Notes under the pieces: generated by a model
The model's input: only the letters and a program-made list of their open reading frames with translations
Told to the model about the DNA's origin: nothing
Databases searched by the model: none
Program-made: the position numbers and the translations under genes
Shown here: positions 5,845-8,699 of the stretch, in pieces
Layout of the letters: every line of letters begins with the position of its first letter
How positions within the stretch are numbered: the stretch's first letter is position 1
Assembly: GCA_937916345.1 (NCBI GenBank)
Contig: CALFUE010000135.1
Coordinates: 1 to 8,699 of the forward strand
Length of the DNA: 8,699 bases
Reading direction: 5' to 3'
Source: an uncultured bacterium
GTDB taxonomy: Bacteria > Bacillota > Clostridia > Lachnospirales > Lachnospiraceae

Positions 5845-5873
5845 ATATTACCAAACCTGTTGCCCCTTGTCAA
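5845..5873 (-). promoter_or_regulatory. Promoter of tRNA-Leu
   Basis: On the minus strand TTGACA (5873-5868), a 17-bp spacer and TAATAT (5850-5845): a perfect -35 and a near-perfect -10. The start should lie near 5838, giving about 33 nt before the mature 5' end, for RNase P to remove. Confidence 0.85.
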
Positions 5874-5890
5874 CCAAATTTTAAAAAAAC

Positions 5891-5919
5891 TTGTATTAAA
5901 CACCCCGTTTTGATATACT
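5891..5919 (+). promoter_or_regulatory. Promoter of hisS
   Basis: TTGTAT (5891-5896), 17 bp, TATACT (5914-5919) preceded by TGA (5911-5913), which is an extended -10 that compensates for the weak -35. The start near 5926 leaves a leader of about 33 nt, too short for a T-box. It points away from the tRNA promoter, with 17 bp between the two -35 boxes. Confidence 0.7.
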
Positions 5920-5940
5920 CTAGGAAAAATTGATCATCTG

Positions 5941-5947
5941 AGAGGAG
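5941..5947 (+). promoter_or_regulatory. RBS of hisS
   Basis: AGAGGAG lies 11 nt before the ATG at 5959. A nearer ATG at 5951 is out of frame and only 3 nt from this site, so it is unlikely to be used. Confidence 0.7.
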
Positions 5948-5958
5948 AACATGATTCT

Positions 5959-7248
5959 ATGGCTCTGAAGAAAAAACCGGTCAATGGCATGAAGGATATA
6001 CTGCCCAGGGAGATGGCCGTGCGCGACTATGTGACGCGGATCATCACAGACACCTATAACAGTTTCGGTTTTACCCATATAGAGACACCGGTTGTGGAGG
6101 AGATCGAAAACCTTACCAGCAAGCAGGGCGGCGAGAACGAAAAGCTCATCTTCAAGATCCTGAAGAGGGGCGAAAAGCTCGATGTATCTGGTGCCGAAAG
6201 TGAGGCTGATATAGTCGACTACGGCCTGAGATACGACCTCACCCTTCCCCTTTCCCGATTTTATTCGAACAATGAAAACGATCTGCCCCAGCCATTCAAG
6301 GCACTTCAGATGGGACCGGTATTCCGGGCGGACAGACCTCAGAGAGGCCGCTACAGACAGTTCACCCAGTGCGATATAGATATCCTTGGTGAGCCGTCAA
6401 ATCTCGCGGAGACAGAGCTGATCCTTGCAACTGCCACCACACTCGCAAACATCGGTTTCTCCGGTTTTGAGATACATATCAGCGACAGAAGGCTGCTCCA
6501 TACTCTTGTATTCTCCTGTGGCTTTCCCGATGAGAGTTTTGACGACATATGTGTGATCCTGGACAAGATGGACAAGATCGGTCTCGAGGGCGTGGCGCAG
6601 GAGCTGCGTGAAAAGGACTTCGACGGAGCCTGCGTTGACAGATTGAGTGATATTTTTACGGGACTTTCGAAGGATTCCGAAGGCTTAAAGGTGCTTTCCA
6701 AAAAGCTGGGAGAAGAGGCCGCCGGGCCTGTAAATAATCTTCTTACGATAATGAAAAATGTGGACGCCTCAAAGACCGCGGATTTTACCCTGGTGTTCGA
6801 TCCTACGCTGGTTCGCGGTATGGGCTATTACACCGGTACGATCTTTGAGATCATAATGCCTGAGTTTGGAGCAGCCTGCGGAGGCGGCGGGCGCTACGAC
6901 GGTCTCATTGGCCGATTCACCGGAAAGGACACCCCTGCATGCGGATTTTCCATAGGCTTTGAACGGATAGTGCTGCTGCTCCTTGAACGGGATATGAAGA
7001 TACCCGGCGAGCATACCCAAAAAGCTTATCTTATTGAAAAGGGCTGCTCAGACGATCAGCTCACGGAAATATTAAAAAAGGCCGATGCCGGGAGAAAGGC
7101 CGGACACAGGGTTCTCGTCACCCGCATGAACAAAAACAGGAAATTTCAGAAAGAAAAGCTTTCAGCCGAGGGTTACGAAGAAATAACGGAAGTATTTAAG
7201 GGATCGCCATCTGAGGGAGTAAGCCAGATAATAAACCAGCGTTATTAG
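5959..7248 (+). CDS. hisS: Histidyl-tRNA synthetase
   Basis: Charges tRNA-His with histidine using ATP; cytoplasmic class II enzyme, dimeric in the family. The 429-aa product has the expected order: N-terminal VNGMKDILPRE (8-18), RYDLTLPL (91-98), motif 2 GPVFRADRPQRGRYRQF (119-135) followed by TQCDIDILGE, the HisA region LVRGMGYYTG (284-293) with the catalytic-type Arg286, CGGGGRYDGL (307-316), and motif 3 GFSIGFER (329-336). This full set separates it from the HisZ regulatory paralogue, which lacks catalytic residues. The C-terminal anticodon-binding domain (about 345-429) is recognisable by position but divergent: KAYLIEKG opens it, and the usual late motif G-x-x-E-L-x2-G with a following Q cannot be seen. 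The start is chosen for RBS spacing and the family N-terminus. aspS follows after 143 bp, the common Firmicutes pairing. Confidence 0.96.
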   Translation: MALKKKPVNGMKDILPREMAVRDYVTRIITDTYNSFGFTHIETPVVEEIENLTSKQGGENEKLIFKILKRGEKLDVSGAESEADIVDYGLRYDLTLPLSRFYSNNENDLPQPFKALQMGPVFRADRPQRGRYRQFTQCDIDILGEPSNLAETELILATATTLANIGFSGFEIHISDRRLLHTLVFSCGFPDESFDDICVILDKMDKIGLEGVAQELREKDFDGACVDRLSDIFTGLSKDSEGLKVLSKKLGEEAAGPVNNLLTIMKNVDASKTADFTLVFDPTLVRGMGYYTGTIFEIIMPEFGAACGGGGRYDGLIGRFTGKDTPACGFSIGFERIVLLLLERDMKIPGEHTQKAYLIEKGCSDDQLTEILKKADAGRKAGHRVLVTRMNKNRKFQKEKLSAEGYEEITEVFKGSPSEGVSQIINQRY

Positions 7249-7391
7249 AGGAGCCAAGTAGAGGAAAGCGTCTCTGTAAGTCCCTGATTATTGACGGTGC
7301 ATGCAACTGATGAAAATGAGGCAGGGAAAACATCAAACAGGATAGTAAAGTTTGGCGGAAAAACCGTCAATAATAGAGGAGGACAAATAAG
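7249..7391 (+). promoter_or_regulatory. hisS-aspS spacer with competing inverted repeats
   Basis: ATTATTGACGGT (7287-7298) and ACCGTCAATAAT (7363-7374) are perfect 12-bp inverted repeats separated by 64 nt. The right arm ends immediately before the aspS ribosome binding site (7375-7383). The same right arm can instead form a local hairpin, TTGGCGG-AAAAA-CCGTCAA (7352-7370), with one G-U pair. TCCCTG (7281-7286) can also pair with CAGGGA (7322-7327). There is no T-box motif, no run of T, and no clear promoter. The layout would suit control of aspS translation, but this is inference. Confidence 0.5.
7375..7383 (+). promoter_or_regulatory. RBS of aspS
   Basis: AGAGGAGGA, with GGAGG ending 9 nt before the ATG at 7392, sits directly against the right arm of the 12-bp inverted repeat. 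Confidence 0.85.
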
Positions 7392-8699
7392 ATGCAGCAG
7401 TCAAGGACACATACCTGCGGAGAGCTCAGCATTAAGGATACGGGGGCTGCCGTCACACTGGCGGGATGGATGGAGAATATCAGAGAGGTGGGACCGACCC
7501 TCTCATTCGTGATACTCAGGGATTTTTACGGGACGACACAGTTGGTGGCGGAGACCTTGGATATGGTAAAGCTATTTTCTTCCATTACGAAGGAATCCAC
7601 CATACAGATCACCGGAGTGGTGCGGGAGCGCAGCAACAAAAACCCGAAGCTCCCCACTGGAGAGATCGAGGTTGTTCCCGATTCCGTAAAAATTCTCGGA
7701 AAGAACATAAATAACGAGCTGCCCTTTGAGATCAACAGGAGCCGCGAGGCTGACGAGAGCACAAGGTTAAAGTACCGCTATCTCGACCTGCGCAATCCCG
7801 AGGTAAAGAAAAATATGGTTTTGAGGAGCAAGGTGGTTTCCGAACTCAGAAGCCGCATGACGGATGAGGGTTTCCTTGAGATCTCGACTCCGATCCTGAC
7901 CGCCTCCAGCCCTGAGGGAGCCAGGGATTATCTGGTGCCCGCCAGAAAGCACCCCGGCAAGTTTTATGCCCTGCCCCAGGCGCCCCAGCAGTTCAAGCAG
8001 ATCTTGATGGCATCTGGCTTTGACAGATATTTCCAGATTGCACCATGTTTCAGAGATGAAGATGCTCGTGGCGACAGAAGTCCAGGAGAATTCTATCAGC
8101 TGGATTTTGAGATGAGCTTTGCTACTCAGGAAGATGTCTTCAGAGTCGGAGAAGAGGTGCTTACAGATGTTTTTGAAAAGTTTGCACCTGAAGGTTATGC
8201 AGTAACAAAGGCTCCTTATCCAATCATCAGCTATAAGCAGGCAATGCTTGAGTTTGGTACGGATAAGCCGGATCTTCGTAATCCTTTAAGAATTATAGAT
8301 GTTACAGAGTTCTTCCAGAGATGTACATTTAAACCATTCCATGGACTTACAGTCAGAGGTATTGTAATCCATGAAAGACTGACCAAAGGTCAGCATGAGA
8401 AGCTTCTTAAGTATGCACAGGGCATCGGTATGGGCGGTCTTGGATATCTTGAGGTTCTGGATGACGGAAGCTATAAGGGACCTATCGATAAATTTATACC
8501 TGAGGATATGAAGGATGAGCTAAAGGAAAAAGCAGAGCTTTCAGTTGGAGATACCATCTTCTTTATAGCGGATAAGGAGCTACAGGCAAGCCTATATGCA
8601 GGAATGATCAGAACTGAACTGGGAGAGAGACTTGATCTGATTGAGAAGAATTCATTTAGATTTTGTTATATAAATGATTTTCCTATGTATGAAATAGGT
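7392..8699 (+). CDS. aspS: Aspartyl-tRNA synthetase, 3' end cut by the window
   Basis: Charges tRNA-Asp with aspartate; class IIb cytoplasmic enzyme. The frame is open from ATG 7392 to the last base, giving 436 residues of a family that is usually near 590. An N-terminal OB-fold for the anticodon (about 1-105) contains AGWMENIRE (24-32), SFVILRDFYGTTQLV (38-52) and ITGVVRERSN (73-82). The catalytic domain follows: STRLKYRYLDLRNP (123-136), SSPEGARDYLVPAR (172-185), APQQFKQILM (197-206), motif 2 CFRDEDARGDRSPGEFYQLD (219-238), GTDKPDLRNP (279-288) and then the bacterial GAD insertion. The visible end NDFPMYE (428-434) corresponds to the FP-x-F/Y-E motif; motif 3 and the C-terminus lie outside. 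Codon use changes sharply near residue 206: 11 of 12 proline codons before it end in C or G, and 10 of 11 after it end in A or T. The protein stays in frame and family-like throughout, so a mosaic gene or an assembly join is likely. Confidence 0.95.
   Translation, partial: MQQSRTHTCGELSIKDTGAAVTLAGWMENIREVGPTLSFVILRDFYGTTQLVAETLDMVKLFSSITKESTIQITGVVRERSNKNPKLPTGEIEVVPDSVKILGKNINNELPFEINRSREADESTRLKYRYLDLRNPEVKKNMVLRSKVVSELRSRMTDEGFLEISTPILTASSPEGARDYLVPARKHPGKFYALPQAPQQFKQILMASGFDRYFQIAPCFRDEDARGDRSPGEFYQLDFEMSFATQEDVFRVGEEVLTDVFEKFAPEGYAVTKAPYPIISYKQAMLEFGTDKPDLRNPLRIIDVTEFFQRCTFKPFHGLTVRGIVIHERLTKGQHEKLLKYAQGIGMGGLGYLEVLDDGSYKGPIDKFIPEDMKDELKEKAELSVGDTIFFIADKELQASLYAGMIRTELGERLDLIEKNSFRFCYINDFPMYEIG

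Noticed and set aside
5951..5968. Mini-ORF ATG...TGA (MILWL) overlapping the hisS start, possible leader peptide
   Set aside because: Only 3 nt from the RBS, no His codons, and too short to judge; the 5959 ATG has acceptable spacing.
7249..7391. T-box riboswitch in front of aspS
   Set aside because: No conserved T-box core sequence and no terminator hairpin with a T-run is present.
7291..7512. Open frame spanning the hisS-aspS spacer and the start of aspS
   Set aside because: It is out of frame with aspS, starts at a TTG without RBS, and matches no family; a 14-codon frame at 7301 likewise lacks an RBS.
1..8699. CRISPR arrays, insertion sequences, integrase or att sites, phage genes
   Set aside because: No spaced direct repeats of CRISPR form, no transposase or integrase frame, and no duplicated tRNA end was seen.

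Overview
The window reads as a chromosomal segment of a gut- or rumen-type member of the Clostridia, most likely Lachnospiraceae. This rests on protein style (the Lachnospiraceae-like AspRS and HisRS, a GH130 phosphorylase close in length and sequence to the Ruminococcus type, and a small protein with a Y-x-K-P...AASG leader), strong purine-rich ribosome binding sites, and the hisS-aspS gene order common in Firmicutes. No database search was possible, so genus is not claimed.

Layout. (1) 1-1551: 3' part of a gene for a probably secreted or surface protein, with a coding 15-bp tandem repeat (TTEEK x5), a DUF4163/DUF3298 (RsiV-like) module and a long C-terminal extension holding an Asp-rich calcium-type loop. 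(2) 1558-3893: rfbD, rfbA and rfbC, three of the four dTDP-L-rhamnose enzymes, tightly packed on the + strand; rfbB is not in the window. (3) 3941-4915: a GH130 beta-mannoside phosphorylase with a strong RBS, directly after rfbC. (4) 4916-5213: 298 bp without a gene, carrying an extended -10 promoter embedded in three short tandem repeats, then a roughly 180-nt leader with inverted repeats. (5) 5214-5624: a 136-aa protein with a short non-hydrophobic leader and a CBM2-like beta-sandwich. It is closed by a hairpin terminator that probably also serves the convergent tRNA. (6) 5721-5804, minus strand: tRNA-Leu with anticodon AAG, with its own TTGACA-17-TAATAT promoter. (7) 5959-7248 hisS, then 143 bp with competing inverted repeats, then 7392 to the window end: aspS, cut at its 3' end.

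How the parts fit. RfbA makes dTDP-glucose, RfbB (elsewhere) dehydrates it, RfbC epimerises and RfbD reduces to dTDP-L-rhamnose for cell-surface polysaccharide. GH130 would release mannose 1-phosphate from beta-mannosides. The small CBM2-like protein could be a carbohydrate binder, so the left two thirds has a surface/glycan theme, while the right third is translation machinery.

The observations most worth a second look are an abrupt codon-usage and GC change inside aspS near 8000-8015 (about 54% to 41% GC, with proline codons switching from C/G-ending to A/T-ending), the leader-bearing CBM2-like protein with its unusual promoter, the A34 tRNA-Leu, and the mutually exclusive hairpins just before the aspS RBS.
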